Source: Lyngbya sp. PCC 8106
GTDB lineage: Bacteria > Cyanobacteriota > Cyanobacteriia > Cyanobacteriales > Microcoleaceae
Direction: 5' to 3'
DNA: 64,000 nt
Assembly: GCF_000169095.1 (NCBI RefSeq)
Contig: NZ_AAVU01000029.1
Coordinates: 1 to 64,000 of the forward strand
The first letter of the stretch is position 1. Each line of letters opens with the position of its first letter. This document shows, piece after piece, positions 42,510 to 51,365 of the stretch. The notes below the pieces were generated by a model. The model was not told the DNA's origin. It made no database searches and worked only from the letters and a program-made list of their open reading frames with translations. The position numbers were made by a program, and so were the translations under genes.

Positions 42510-42527
42510 GCGGGAACTCTGTCCCGC
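42510..42527 (-). terminator. Hairpin terminator after the Gfo/Idh/MocA gene
   Basis: On the - strand GCGGGA and TCCCGC form a stem with a 6-base loop, followed by TCTTTGTTGTT. It lies 70 bases downstream of the stop codon. Confidence 0.65.
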
Positions 42528-42596
42528 CCTTGATAAAAAACTTGAGATTACCCTATAGTATTGAATGATACTTTCGGCTTCTAGCTGCTGCCTTCT

Positions 42597-43676
42597 TTAA
42601 TTGACACGAACGGCTGAGGAATTCAAATGATACTCCAGTTCTTCTAAATTCCAAGCTTGACCTTCAAGAGCCATCTGCTCAATTAAACTTGCCAAACGTA
42701 AAGCCTTGAGAGCCTGTTCACCGCCGACAGAGGGTTGATTCCCTCCGCGAACACAATGAACAAAATGTTCTAACTCCGCGTGTAAAGGTTCAATATTACT
42801 CGTGTGAACTTTCTCAATCAATCCATCCTGGCGGTAAAGAACCTGGCCATAGTCTGTGACATAATTCGCTGTCGTTTGACGATGAATCAGAATTTCATTA
42901 TTGAGAAAATCAGCTTCAGTCAGAGAACTTTTACAATGAGCGACAATAGAACGCAACTTCCGATGAGTCACTTTACTCGCAATCAACGTAGCAACAATCC
43001 CGTTGGCAAAGCCTAGTGTTGCGGTAACATAATCCAAATAACCCGAATCTGCCGCTCGACTCCCACTGGCTGTCAGTCGCACCACAGGAGAAGCAACCAA
43101 CTCAAGTAATAAGTCGATATCATGTATCATCAAATCTAAAACAACGGAGACATCGTTAGCGCGATTCGAGTAAGGACTCATCCGATGGGCTTCTAAAGCC
43201 AGTAATTCCTCAGTTTTGAGAACTTTACTCAACTCTTGAAACGCCGGGTTAAAGCGTTCGATGTGGCCGACTTGCAAAATCCGTTGATATTTAGCAGCAG
43301 CATTAACCAAAGATTCGGCTTCAGCAATACTCGCCGCAATAGGTTTCTCAATTAAAACATGAACCCCCGCTTGTAAACAGCTCATCCCCACAGAATAATG
43401 CAAACGAGTGGGAACCGCGATACAAACGGCATCGACGTGTTCGAGTAAATCCTGATAATCTTCAAAAAAATGAACTCGATACTTGCTAGCAGTATCTAGC
43501 CCTCTTTCTACATTAATATCCGCAACACCCACCAACTGGACATCCTTGAGTAAACTCAGAACTCGGGTGTGATGTTGTCCCATATTACCAACCCCAATCA
43601 CTCCAATTCGCAGGGGGTGTGGCTGGCTATGGTTTCCCAGACCCGTTAAATATCCCTCTGACATCCTATTGAGCAT
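42597..43676 (-). CDS. Gfo/Idh/MocA family oxidoreductase
   Basis: About 359 residues. The NAD(P)-binding Rossmann motif is RIGVIGVGNMGQHHTRVL. The catalytic EKP is in HVLIEKPIAASIAEAE, and a conserved MIHDIDLLLELV follows in the C-terminal domain. Members oxidise or reduce sugars, often UDP- or dTDP-sugars in polysaccharide pathways, or inositol. I choose the ATG at 43676, preceded by GGAGGAG; a GTG at 43697 and an ATG at 43664 are alternatives. No neighbour fixes the substrate. Confidence 0.88.
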   Translation of the reverse strand: MLNRMSEGYLTGLGNHSQPHPLRIGVIGVGNMGQHHTRVLSLLKDVQLVGVADINVERGLDTASKYRVHFFEDYQDLLEHVDAVCIAVPTRLHYSVGMSCLQAGVHVLIEKPIAASIAEAESLVNAAAKYQRILQVGHIERFNPAFQELSKVLKTEELLALEAHRMSPYSNRANDVSVVLDLMIHDIDLLLELVASPVVRLTASGSRAADSGYLDYVTATLGFANGIVATLIASKVTHRKLRSIVAHCKSSLTEADFLNNEILIHRQTTANYVTDYGQVLYRQDGLIEKVHTSNIEPLHAELEHFVHCVRGGNQPSVGGEQALKALRLASLIEQMALEGQAWNLEELEYHLNSSAVRVN

Positions 43677-43862
43677 CCCTGGACTCTCCTCCACCACAGG
43701 CTATAGGCTTGTATCGCCTACTGAATAAGTCGTGCAAATCCATCCAGATACTATCACAGCCTCTTACTTTGTAAAGAATTTCTAAGCCCGATTGAAGTTC
43801 CTCAACGGTCGAAATTTTTCACATCAGAGAGAATTGAAGATTTGTTTTCTTGATTTCTCACT

Positions 43863-44213
43863 TTAACCAAAGGTCGTTCCATTCCAACCCCACAGGGTTC
43901 CGGGAGCATTCGCAAATTCAATATAGATGCGATTGACTGGAATATCTAAAGCTTTATTGATGGTTTGGCAAAAATCGGCACTCATCGTCTTGGTTTTACT
44001 CTCTGGTAAGCCAATACTTTTAATTTCCATGTAGCAAACGGGGTCTGTTGTCCCGGCGAATGTCATGGGAATATTGGGTTCAAAGGCTGTCATCACATAG
44101 GATTCGGGTTTTCCTAAATGCTTGGCTAATGCGGCTGACAGGCTTTTGAGTAGGGTTTCAACTTCCGATTTTTCAGGTGTTGAAACTGAAGTTTGAACTT
44201 TGATTAAAGGCAT
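43863..44213 (-). CDS. MIF/phenylpyruvate tautomerase family protein
   Basis: A 116-residue protein with the macrophage migration inhibitory factor fold. The catalytic Pro comes directly after the start Met (MPLIKVQTSV). LSAALAKHLGKPESYVM, DPVCYMEIKSIG and NRIYIEFANAPGTLWGWNG are family segments. Bacterial and cyanobacterial members tautomerise phenylpyruvate; the in vivo role is unclear. It lies 60 bases downstream of the flavin reductase gene in the same direction and may be co-transcribed. Confidence 0.92.
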   Translation of the reverse strand: MPLIKVQTSVSTPEKSEVETLLKSLSAALAKHLGKPESYVMTAFEPNIPMTFAGTTDPVCYMEIKSIGLPESKTKTMSADFCQTINKALDIPVNRIYIEFANAPGTLWGWNGTTFG

Positions 44214-44273
44214 AGTTTAAGTTTTGAGAGGTAGAAAACTAATTTTTGAGGGGGTCTGAGGGGTCACTAATTT

Positions 44274-44753
44274 TTAACCGCCATAGTTCCAGCCTGTACT
44301 AGCCAGTGATAAGATTTCTCCGTCTCGATGTACACCTGCGGCAATGACTTCGCCCACAAAAACGGTATGATCACCTTGAGGTACGCTGCCGACAACCCGA
44401 CATTCTACATAGCCCAAGGAGTCGGTGATGATTGGACAGCCTGTTTCTCCCAAGTAGAATTCTACGTCTTCAAATTTGTTCCCGACTCGACGTTGAGGTT
44501 TGAAGAATTTTTGAGCCATTTCTTTTTGGCCATCTTCTAGAAAACTCAGAGAAAATACTCCACTGGCTTCTATCATGGCGTGGGATTTTGAGTCTTGTTT
44601 GACACAGTTGACGACTAGCGGGGGTTTGAAGGAGGCTTGCATCACCCAACTGGCGGTGAAACCGTTAACTTCTTCGCCGTCTTTGACTCCGCAAATGTAC
44701 AGGGCGTGAGGAATTTTGCGGAGTATTGTGGTTTTGGCTTGTTCGTCTAGCAA
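44274..44753 (-). CDS. Flavin reductase-like FMN-binding protein
   Basis: A 159-residue protein of the flavin reductase-like family: GVKDGEEVNGFTASWVMQASF (flavin-binding), PLVVNCVKQDSKSHAMIEASG, and the end HTVFVGEVIAAGVH. The family binds FMN and reduces it with NAD(P)H or serves as the reductase part of a two-component oxygenase. The start appears to be a TTG at 44753; no ATG or GTG precedes it before an in-frame stop. Confidence 0.87.
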   Translation of the reverse strand: MLDEQAKTTILRKIPHALYICGVKDGEEVNGFTASWVMQASFKPPLVVNCVKQDSKSHAMIEASGVFSLSFLEDGQKEMAQKFFKPQRRVGNKFEDVEFYLGETGCPIITDSLGYVECRVVGSVPQGDHTVFVGEVIAAGVHRDGEILSLASTGWNYGG

Positions 44754-44892
44754 GGGTTTGTCTGTTGTGAGTGGTTTTACACGATTTAGTTTACCAATCT
44801 TCTGTACCGCATCGCAGAGTTATTTCAATGTTTGTCACCCATCGAAAAATACTGATGAGTAGACTGAGGTATCAAAATATTTTCATCTATCT

Positions 44893-46035
44893 TTAGGTTG
44901 AGACTTGTTCCATGACGGATAATACATAGTCACATTGATTGACGGTATGATTGGTGGAAACATCAAAAATGACTCCGCTTGATTCGGCTTTGATGTCTAT
45001 AATTTGCGGTAAGTTTTCGGTTTTGTTAAAGCTGAGAATTTGGTAGAGGGTTTCTCCTGTGTTGACGAAGCTTCCCAGTTCAACTCGATTTTGAATCATT
45101 CCGCCTGTGGGTGCATAATATCGTTTAGCATGGCTTTTTAGGGTGAGTTTTAGAGGATGGTTTGTGGCTTCTGATAATGGAAAATTGTCGATTTTTAACA
45201 AGTTTTTGTGAGCTAAATAGTTTTTGATCCCGCGAATTCCTTTTTCGACTGATTCTGGATTCATTTTCATTCCTGAACCGAGTTCTAATGTCCAAGATTC
45301 AATGTCAAATTGAACGGTTTTTCCCAGAGAGGACAATTGCTTTTCTAAGGCTAACCAGGGTTTAAGAAAGGCTTCATCAAAGGCATCTCCATCGTAGTTA
45401 TTCATCAGAATTCCGTAATCGATCAAGAAGGCTTTTGCACTTTCTTCTCGACTTTTAAAACAGTATAAATAATCAATCGCTTGATTGCTAGAACTGTGTA
45501 AATCAATCACATAATCTGCATCCAAACAGAGAGATTGTAAAATCGTGCGATAATATTCTGAATAAGAGCTTTGACTTTGATTTTTTGTATTTTGAATTAG
45601 AGTTTGAAAGCGTTCTAATATTTTTTTGCGGTAGTTTTGCTGAATTTCTGGTAAGCTTAAATGCTGTTGCGATCGCGCAAATTCTGCGATATCGACTTCT
45701 GTTTTTTCATAGTCCCAAAAGATGCGATTCCAGTCTTTGCCATCATAACTATTATAGCGGCCAGAGGAAAAATGATGAGCGCGTTGATTGACTCCGAGAG
45801 GATTACAAACGGGAACCAGCCAAATTTCACCGCTGAGTTGAGTTTGATCTAATTTGATCAAATCTGCAATTAAATGATGAATTACAGCGTTTCCACTAAT
45901 TTCAGCCCCGTGTAAGTTTGACTGGATATAGGCTTTTTTTCCAGGTGTTGCACCTTGAAATTTGTAAACTTGCAGAGATAAATGATCGCCAGAAGCGAGT
46001 TTGATGAGTGGAATTGTTGAAATTTGAGGTTGCAT
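44893..46035 (-). CDS. Succinylglutamate desuccinylase/aspartoacylase-family metallopeptidase
   Basis: A 380-residue zinc carboxypeptidase-like protein. The first two zinc ligands are His and Glu in NLHGAEISGNAV (near residue 43), and the third is His in VIDLHSSSN (near 177). The catalytic Glu is in SWTLELGSG (near 252). A C-terminal beta-barrel resembles the aspartoacylase end. The substrate could be an N-acyl amino acid or a peptide. It starts one base after the stop of the membrane protein gene upstream, so the two are probably co-transcribed. Start ATG 46035. Confidence 0.88.
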   Translation of the reverse strand: MQPQISTIPLIKLASGDHLSLQVYKFQGATPGKKAYIQSNLHGAEISGNAVIHHLIADLIKLDQTQLSGEIWLVPVCNPLGVNQRAHHFSSGRYNSYDGKDWNRIFWDYEKTEVDIAEFARSQQHLSLPEIQQNYRKKILERFQTLIQNTKNQSQSSYSEYYRTILQSLCLDADYVIDLHSSSNQAIDYLYCFKSREESAKAFLIDYGILMNNYDGDAFDEAFLKPWLALEKQLSSLGKTVQFDIESWTLELGSGMKMNPESVEKGIRGIKNYLAHKNLLKIDNFPLSEATNHPLKLTLKSHAKRYYAPTGGMIQNRVELGSFVNTGETLYQILSFNKTENLPQIIDIKAESSGVIFDVSTNHTVNQCDYVLSVMEQVST

Positions 46036-46458
46036 TTAATTATCAATCAAAAAGTGAAATCCTAGTCCTAATCCCAAACCCAAAAGAGAAGTGATCAACA
46101 GTATAAAAAAAGCTGACCAATTTTTGATTCCTAAAGTTTGCAGTTCCATCCGAACTAATGTAGTTGCAGAAAGAATTAAGAGAATTTTAGCAAAAGTGTT
46201 TAAGTAGGTGGCAATCACAACAATTAGAAAAGAGCCTAACAGTATAGAGATAAAAGTCCCAAAATCGGTTTTAAACCATTTAACAATCGGCTTTTGCAAC
46301 TGATTGATTGGAGTCGTAAATAATAAGCACAAGATGACAACACTTGTAATAATACCTCCCCATTCATAGAGATTTATTTCCGCTTCAAATAGCGTCCATC
46401 CAAAAGTGATATAAGTTAAAATCAACAGGAATAAAGAAAGCCAAGTCGTCTTTTTCAC
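46036..46458 (-). CDS. Small four-helix membrane protein, function unknown
   Basis: A 140-residue hydrophobic protein that I do not recognise. It has four predicted helices: WLSLFLLILTYITFGWTLF, IITSVVILCLLF, FISILLGSFLIVVIATYL and FFILLITSLLGLGLGLGFHF. The start is a GTG at 46458. It abuts the aspartoacylase-like gene with no spacer, so the products may work together, perhaps in uptake or export of its substrate; this is inference. Confidence 0.7.
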   Translation of the reverse strand: MKKTTWLSLFLLILTYITFGWTLFEAEINLYEWGGIITSVVILCLLFTTPINQLQKPIVKWFKTDFGTFISILLGSFLIVVIATYLNTFAKILLILSATTLVRMELQTLGIKNWSAFFILLITSLLGLGLGLGFHFLIDN

Positions 46459-46498
46459 GTTTCAATTCCCAGAATCTCATTGAGAAGATATTTGACGT

Positions 46499-46903
46499 TT
46501 AAAGATTGGTTGAAATTGCCTGGACTGGACAAGCAGAAATACATTGTTCACAAACAATACAGCGTGAGCGAGTAAAGGTCAAATAAAAGGTATCCGAATC
46601 AAGGGTTAAAGCTTCAGTCGGACAAACTCCTGTACACAAACCACAATCGACACAAATTTCCTCATCAATGAGAATTTCTCGTCGTTCTAATGAAACCTTA
46701 ATATTTTTGGATTGCATCCAATCAATAGCAGCTTCAAGTTGATCAATGTCTCCGGATAATTCTACAACAAGAGTGCCAATTTGATTCGGTGTAACTTGAG
46801 CGCGGATAATGTTTGATGCTACATTAAAATCCTTCGCCAACCGATAGGTGATCGGGACTTGAACGGAGGTTCGAGGAAATGTCAGCGTGACCCGTTTTTT
46901 CAT
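46499..46903 (-). CDS. NIL-domain 4Fe-4S ferredoxin
   Basis: A 134-residue protein. Residues 1-75 form a NIL (ferredoxin-like) domain that begins MKKRVTLTFPRTSVQVPITY. Residues 78-134 carry two 4Fe-4S clusters: CVDCGLCTGVCPTEAL and CIVCEQCISACPVQAIS, each with the full CxxCxxCxxxCP. Such NIL-ferredoxins are common in cyanobacteria, and the electron partner is not known. The start is the ATG at 46903. Confidence 0.92.
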   Translation of the reverse strand: MKKRVTLTFPRTSVQVPITYRLAKDFNVASNIIRAQVTPNQIGTLVVELSGDIDQLEAAIDWMQSKNIKVSLERREILIDEEICVDCGLCTGVCPTEALTLDSDTFYLTFTRSRCIVCEQCISACPVQAISTNL

Positions 46904-47170
46904 CTGATCAATCTTGGAAACATCGCTCTGATCATATCATTGACTCAGGAGATTTAGCAGTGGACTCTAGCTCTAGTTGTTTGACTATAGAAGAAGCTGA
47001 AACATTGTGCTAGCATAGATGCACCCCTTTCTAAGTGCCAAGCACTTCAGGTCTAATTTTGCCTGAGTTTTGAGATCAAATATTCCATATTATTGAGTGA
47101 GCAGAGTAGAGAGTCTAATCTTGAAAATACAATGGGTTTTGAGTGGGAAAAATAATCGGCTGCGATCACG

Positions 47171-48991
47171 ATGAACAAGCTAACTCTACGGATTGAACGA
47201 AATCAGCCATTTCGATACCTGAGTCTATTAATATTAGTGGTGTTGGCGATTCCCAATCTGGGTTTGGCTCAAGCCTCAGCCGTCCCTCAAACGAGTTCAG
47301 TCAACTTGTCATTCAATCCTCCCCAAACAGAAGATGCTTATCGGTTAGGCTCCGGTGATCGCATTAGCATCAATATATTTCAAGCTCCTCAATATAGTGG
47401 TGAGTTTGAAGTGTTGGTGAATGGCACAGTTAATTTACCGCAAATTGGGGGTGTTGTGCTAGAGGGGCTGACACTCGAACAAGCTGCTACTCTAATTGCG
47501 ACTCAATATGAAAGTGCAAGAATTCTTAGACAACCGCGAATTACAGTCAGTTTAGTTACTTCTCGACCTTTAATCATTGGGATAGCCGGAGAAGTTCATC
47601 GTCCGGGATCTTATACTCTCAGTCTAGAAGGATCGAAATTACCCACCGTTAGCCGAGCCATTAAAATAGCGGGGGGGATTACTCAATCAGCGAATTTGGA
47701 ACAAGTTCAACTGCGGCGTCCCCGTCGAGATGGTTCAGAAGAAATCATTAATGTAAACTTATGGCAGCTTTTGCAAACGGGTAATCTCAGTTATGACAGT
47801 TCATTGCGAGATGGAGATACAATCTTCATCCCGACGATGAGTCAGATTGATCCGGTAGTAGGTTCTCAACTGGCTAATGCTAGCTTTGCGGCCGATCAAA
47901 GTCAACCGATTAGTATTGCGGTAGGGGGAGAAGTTCAACGACCTGGCCCCTATGTGGTCGCTGGAACGGGTGCATCCAGTGGGATTCCGACCATTACCCA
48001 AGCCATTCAGCAAGCGGGGGGAGTGAAGTTGATGGCTGATATTCGCTCCATTCAGATTCGTCGGATCACAAATACGGGATTTGAGCAAACCCTGGAGGTT
48101 GATTTGATGCCGTTATTAGAAGGGGGAGATCTCGGACAAGATATTCTATTGCAAGAAGGGGATAGTATTTTTGTTCCTTCAGTTGACAATATTAACTTAG
48201 CTCAGGTTTCTCAACTCAGGACAGCCAGCTTTGCGGCTTCTCAAACCGAACCGTTGAATATTGCAATTATTGGTGAAGTGTTTCGACCAGGCCCGTATAC
48301 AGTTACAGGAAGTTCGAGAACGGGTGAAGCGGGCATTCCAGGTAGTGGTGCTAATGGAAATACACCTCCAACGGTTACTAGGGCGATTCAAGTTGCAGGT
48401 GGAATCAAGCCGCTAGCCGATATTCGCTCCATAGAGATTCGGCGGGTCAGCAATTCGGGTTTACCAACCGTGATTACGATTAACCTCTGGGAATTGTTAA
48501 AACAGGGAGATGCAACTCAAGATACAATTTTACAGGAGGGAGATACGGTTTTTGTGCCAACGGCAACCGAAGTCAATCCCGAAGAAATTGGTCAAATTGC
48601 GGAAGCCAGTTTTGCACCCAATACAATCCGCGTTAACATCGTTGGAGAAGTACAAAGACCGGGATTGGTAGAAATTCCACCGAATACCCCGCTTAATGAA
48701 GCTCTGTTAAGAACAGGTGGATTTAACTCTCGGGCAAATGAAGGTTTAATCGAACTGATTCGTTATAATCCCAATGGTACAGTTGAGCAACGCCGAGTCC
48801 AACTTGACTTTACTCAAAATGCCAACGAGCAGACGAATCCCATACTCCGCAACAATGATGTGGTGATTGTTACCCCTTCTACCTTGGCGAATATTTCCGA
48901 TACTGTGGATAAAATTGTCACTCCTTTGAATCGTATTCGGTCTTTATTTGTAGTGCCTTCTGCGTTTATTGATGTTTTCAGAAACTTTTAG
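47171..48991 (+). CDS. Wza-like polysaccharide export protein with multiple SLBB domains
   Basis: A 606-residue exported protein with a signal peptide (LSLLILVVLAIPNLGLAQA). It is followed by a polysaccharide-export domain (YRLGSGDRISINIFQAPQYS, about 55-130) and four SLBB-type domains, each beginning like IGIAGEVHRPGSYTL, IAVGGEVQRPGPYVV, IAIIGEVFRPGPYTV and VNIVGEVQRPGLVEI. It forms the outer-membrane channel of Wzy-dependent polysaccharide export. It lies 91 bases upstream of the Wzc-like kinase, so an operon is likely. Length is larger than E. coli Wza because of the extra SLBB copies. Confidence 0.92.
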   Translation: MNKLTLRIERNQPFRYLSLLILVVLAIPNLGLAQASAVPQTSSVNLSFNPPQTEDAYRLGSGDRISINIFQAPQYSGEFEVLVNGTVNLPQIGGVVLEGLTLEQAATLIATQYESARILRQPRITVSLVTSRPLIIGIAGEVHRPGSYTLSLEGSKLPTVSRAIKIAGGITQSANLEQVQLRRPRRDGSEEIINVNLWQLLQTGNLSYDSSLRDGDTIFIPTMSQIDPVVGSQLANASFAADQSQPISIAVGGEVQRPGPYVVAGTGASSGIPTITQAIQQAGGVKLMADIRSIQIRRITNTGFEQTLEVDLMPLLEGGDLGQDILLQEGDSIFVPSVDNINLAQVSQLRTASFAASQTEPLNIAIIGEVFRPGPYTVTGSSRTGEAGIPGSGANGNTPPTVTRAIQVAGGIKPLADIRSIEIRRVSNSGLPTVITINLWELLKQGDATQDTILQEGDTVFVPTATEVNPEEIGQIAEASFAPNTIRVNIVGEVQRPGLVEIPPNTPLNEALLRTGGFNSRANEGLIELIRYNPNGTVEQRRVQLDFTQNANEQTNPILRNNDVVIVTPSTLANISDTVDKIVTPLNRIRSLFVVPSAFIDVFRNF

Positions 48992-49082
48992 GGTCTTGAG
49001 TTAAAGAATTAACTATACTGGGGCTAGAGTGAGGGTGAAAATGCGGTTATCTCGCAGTTAGGTTATTTTTTTGTAGGAACTT

Positions 49083-51347
49083 ATGATTCCGGTTGGACGA
49101 AATTCTCAATCACTACCAACTACCTATGCTCCCCCTCCCGAGGATGATGACGAGGGAGGATTAGATCTTGGTCAACTTCTGGGGGCAATTCGTCGTCGTG
49201 TTTTGCTGATTATTGGAATGACGACGATTGTTGCATTAGGGGCGGCTTACAAGGCAGCAACTGAGACGACTATTTATCAAGCCCAATTTGAGATTTTAAC
49301 AGAGCCAGTTACGATTGAGACTCAAGTGATTTCTTCGACTAACCCAGAAACCTTGAGTAGTCGAGAGGATATCGTTGCAGTGAATGCCGATGCCATTAAA
49401 CTTAAACTGCTCAAAAGCCCTAAAGTTCTTGATCCGGTTGTTGAACAACTTCAGGCTCAATACCCAGGGATTAACTACAGTGCATTGGCTAGTAACCTCA
49501 ATGTCAAACCGTCAGATCCAGATCTTTTGATTGTGGGATATCGAAGTCCGAATCCTGAGTTAGTGAAATCGGTTTTAGGCTTAGTGGCTGAAGCTTATCT
49601 TGAGTATAGTTTGCAAGTTCGCCAAACTGATATTTTGAAGGGAATTAAGTTTGTTGAAGAGCAACTTCCATATTTACATGATCGGGTGCAAACTCAGCAA
49701 GAACGTTTACAAGGACTACGGCAAAAGTATAACTTAGTCGATCCAGCAACGACAGGTCAACAACTAGCGACTCAAATTACTGAGATTGAACAACAGCGTC
49801 TTGATGCTCAGTTACAACTACGTCAAGCACAAGCGGTTTATACCAATCTCCAACAACAACTGGCAAATTCATCAACAACGACTGAAACGGCTTCGGCTTC
49901 GATACTTACTCAAAGTTCTCGCTACCAAGCAATTCTGAGTGAATTACGAGCGATTGATAATGAGATCGCAAAGGGATCTGTTCTATATTTAGAAGAAAGT
50001 CCAGAAATTCAATTGTTGGAAGAACAACGGGAAAGATTACTGCCGTTACTTCGTCAAGAAGGAGAACAAGCTGCCAGGGATTTAGCCAGCCAAGTTCGAG
50101 AATTAGAAGCCCGTTATGAGATTTTGACTGATACTCTGAATCGTCTCAATCAACAAGTTAAGCAACTGTCTGTAGTGAGTCGGGAATATACAGATATTCA
50201 AAGAGAATTAACGATTGCAACAGATAACCTCAATCAATTCCTGTCTAAACGAGAAGCATTTAAAATTGATGCGGCTCAACGAGAGCAACCTTGGCAGCTA
50301 CTTACTCCTGCGGGTGAACCAAAACCTTCTTCTTCGAGTGTTAAGAAAAACTTAGTGTTGGGATCGGTTTTAGGGATGCTGCTGGGTTTGGGAGCTGCTT
50401 TAGCGCTTGATAAATTGAGCAATATGCTTTATACACCGAAAGAGGTTAAGGATATTGCGAGACTTCCTTTACTGGGAATTATTCCGTTTGATAAAAATCT
50501 TAAACGTAACAATCGAACTGTCGATATTGGTAATGTCTTTTTGCAGAGTGATGCCAATGAATTGAGTTTGGGTGTTCAAAATCAACCTCAACAATTAGTT
50601 TCTATTTTTTATGAAGCTTTCCGATCCTTATATACAAATATTCGGCTTTTGAGTCCAGACGCTGCTATTGGTTCGGTTGTGATTAGTTCGAGCCAGCCGG
50701 GAGAGGGAAAATCAACAGTTGCAATTTATCTCGCTCAAGCCGCAGCAGAACAAGGTAGACGAGTTTTATTAGTCGATACGGATTTGCGTCATCCAAGTCT
50801 TCATTATTTTTTAGGACTCGCAAATATGCAAGGGTTAACAGATGTGATTTCGACTGACATTGATTTCAATCATGTCATTCAGCAATCTCCTCAAGAAAAT
50901 AACTTATTTGTGTTAACAGCAGGTTCAATTCCTCCAGATCCAATTCGAGTGTTAGCCTCTCAAAAAATGTTAGATTTGATGTCTAAATTAAGATCTGCTT
51001 TTGATCTGATTGTGTATGATACTCCTCCTTTAACTGGACTGGCTGATGCTTTTTTATTGGCCGCAGAAACAAATGGTTTGATTTTAGTGACAGGTTTGGG
51101 TCAGGTCAAGCGTTCGGTTCTTGAAAGTGCTTTAGATCAGTTAAAAGATCGTTCTAAATTTAGCACTCCTATTCTCGGGATTGTTGCCAATCGAGCTAAA
51201 AATGTTCCGTTGACTTCCTACGGTCATAGTTATTATAATCAATCTGCTTACAGCCAGAAGCCAATCGGAAAGAATTTAAACAAGAATGGTGGAATTTATC
51301 AGGAAGAATCTTCGCTGTTAACTTTCTTTCGGAAAAAATCCAAATAG
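49083..51347 (+). CDS. Wzc-like polysaccharide co-polymerase and tyrosine kinase
   Basis: A 754-residue protein. A Wzz domain with the first helix near 38-55 is followed by a long periplasmic coiled coil (about 195-390) and a second helix (LVLGSVLGMLLGLGAALAL, near 425). A cytoplasmic BY-kinase follows: Walker A SSQPGEGKSTVAI, A' RVLLVDTDLRHPSL and B LIVYDTPPLTG. A Tyr cluster near the end (TSYGHSYYNQSAY) is the usual autophosphorylation site. It controls chain length and export with the Wza-like protein. Start ATG 49083. Confidence 0.93.
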   Translation: MIPVGRNSQSLPTTYAPPPEDDDEGGLDLGQLLGAIRRRVLLIIGMTTIVALGAAYKAATETTIYQAQFEILTEPVTIETQVISSTNPETLSSREDIVAVNADAIKLKLLKSPKVLDPVVEQLQAQYPGINYSALASNLNVKPSDPDLLIVGYRSPNPELVKSVLGLVAEAYLEYSLQVRQTDILKGIKFVEEQLPYLHDRVQTQQERLQGLRQKYNLVDPATTGQQLATQITEIEQQRLDAQLQLRQAQAVYTNLQQQLANSSTTTETASASILTQSSRYQAILSELRAIDNEIAKGSVLYLEESPEIQLLEEQRERLLPLLRQEGEQAARDLASQVRELEARYEILTDTLNRLNQQVKQLSVVSREYTDIQRELTIATDNLNQFLSKREAFKIDAAQREQPWQLLTPAGEPKPSSSSVKKNLVLGSVLGMLLGLGAALALDKLSNMLYTPKEVKDIARLPLLGIIPFDKNLKRNNRTVDIGNVFLQSDANELSLGVQNQPQQLVSIFYEAFRSLYTNIRLLSPDAAIGSVVISSSQPGEGKSTVAIYLAQAAAEQGRRVLLVDTDLRHPSLHYFLGLANMQGLTDVISTDIDFNHVIQQSPQENNLFVLTAGSIPPDPIRVLASQKMLDLMSKLRSAFDLIVYDTPPLTGLADAFLLAAETNGLILVTGLGQVKRSVLESALDQLKDRSKFSTPILGIVANRAKNVPLTSYGHSYYNQSAYSQKPIGKNLNKNGGIYQEESSLLTFFRKKSK

Positions 51348-51365
51348 TCAAAAGTTGAGATAGAT

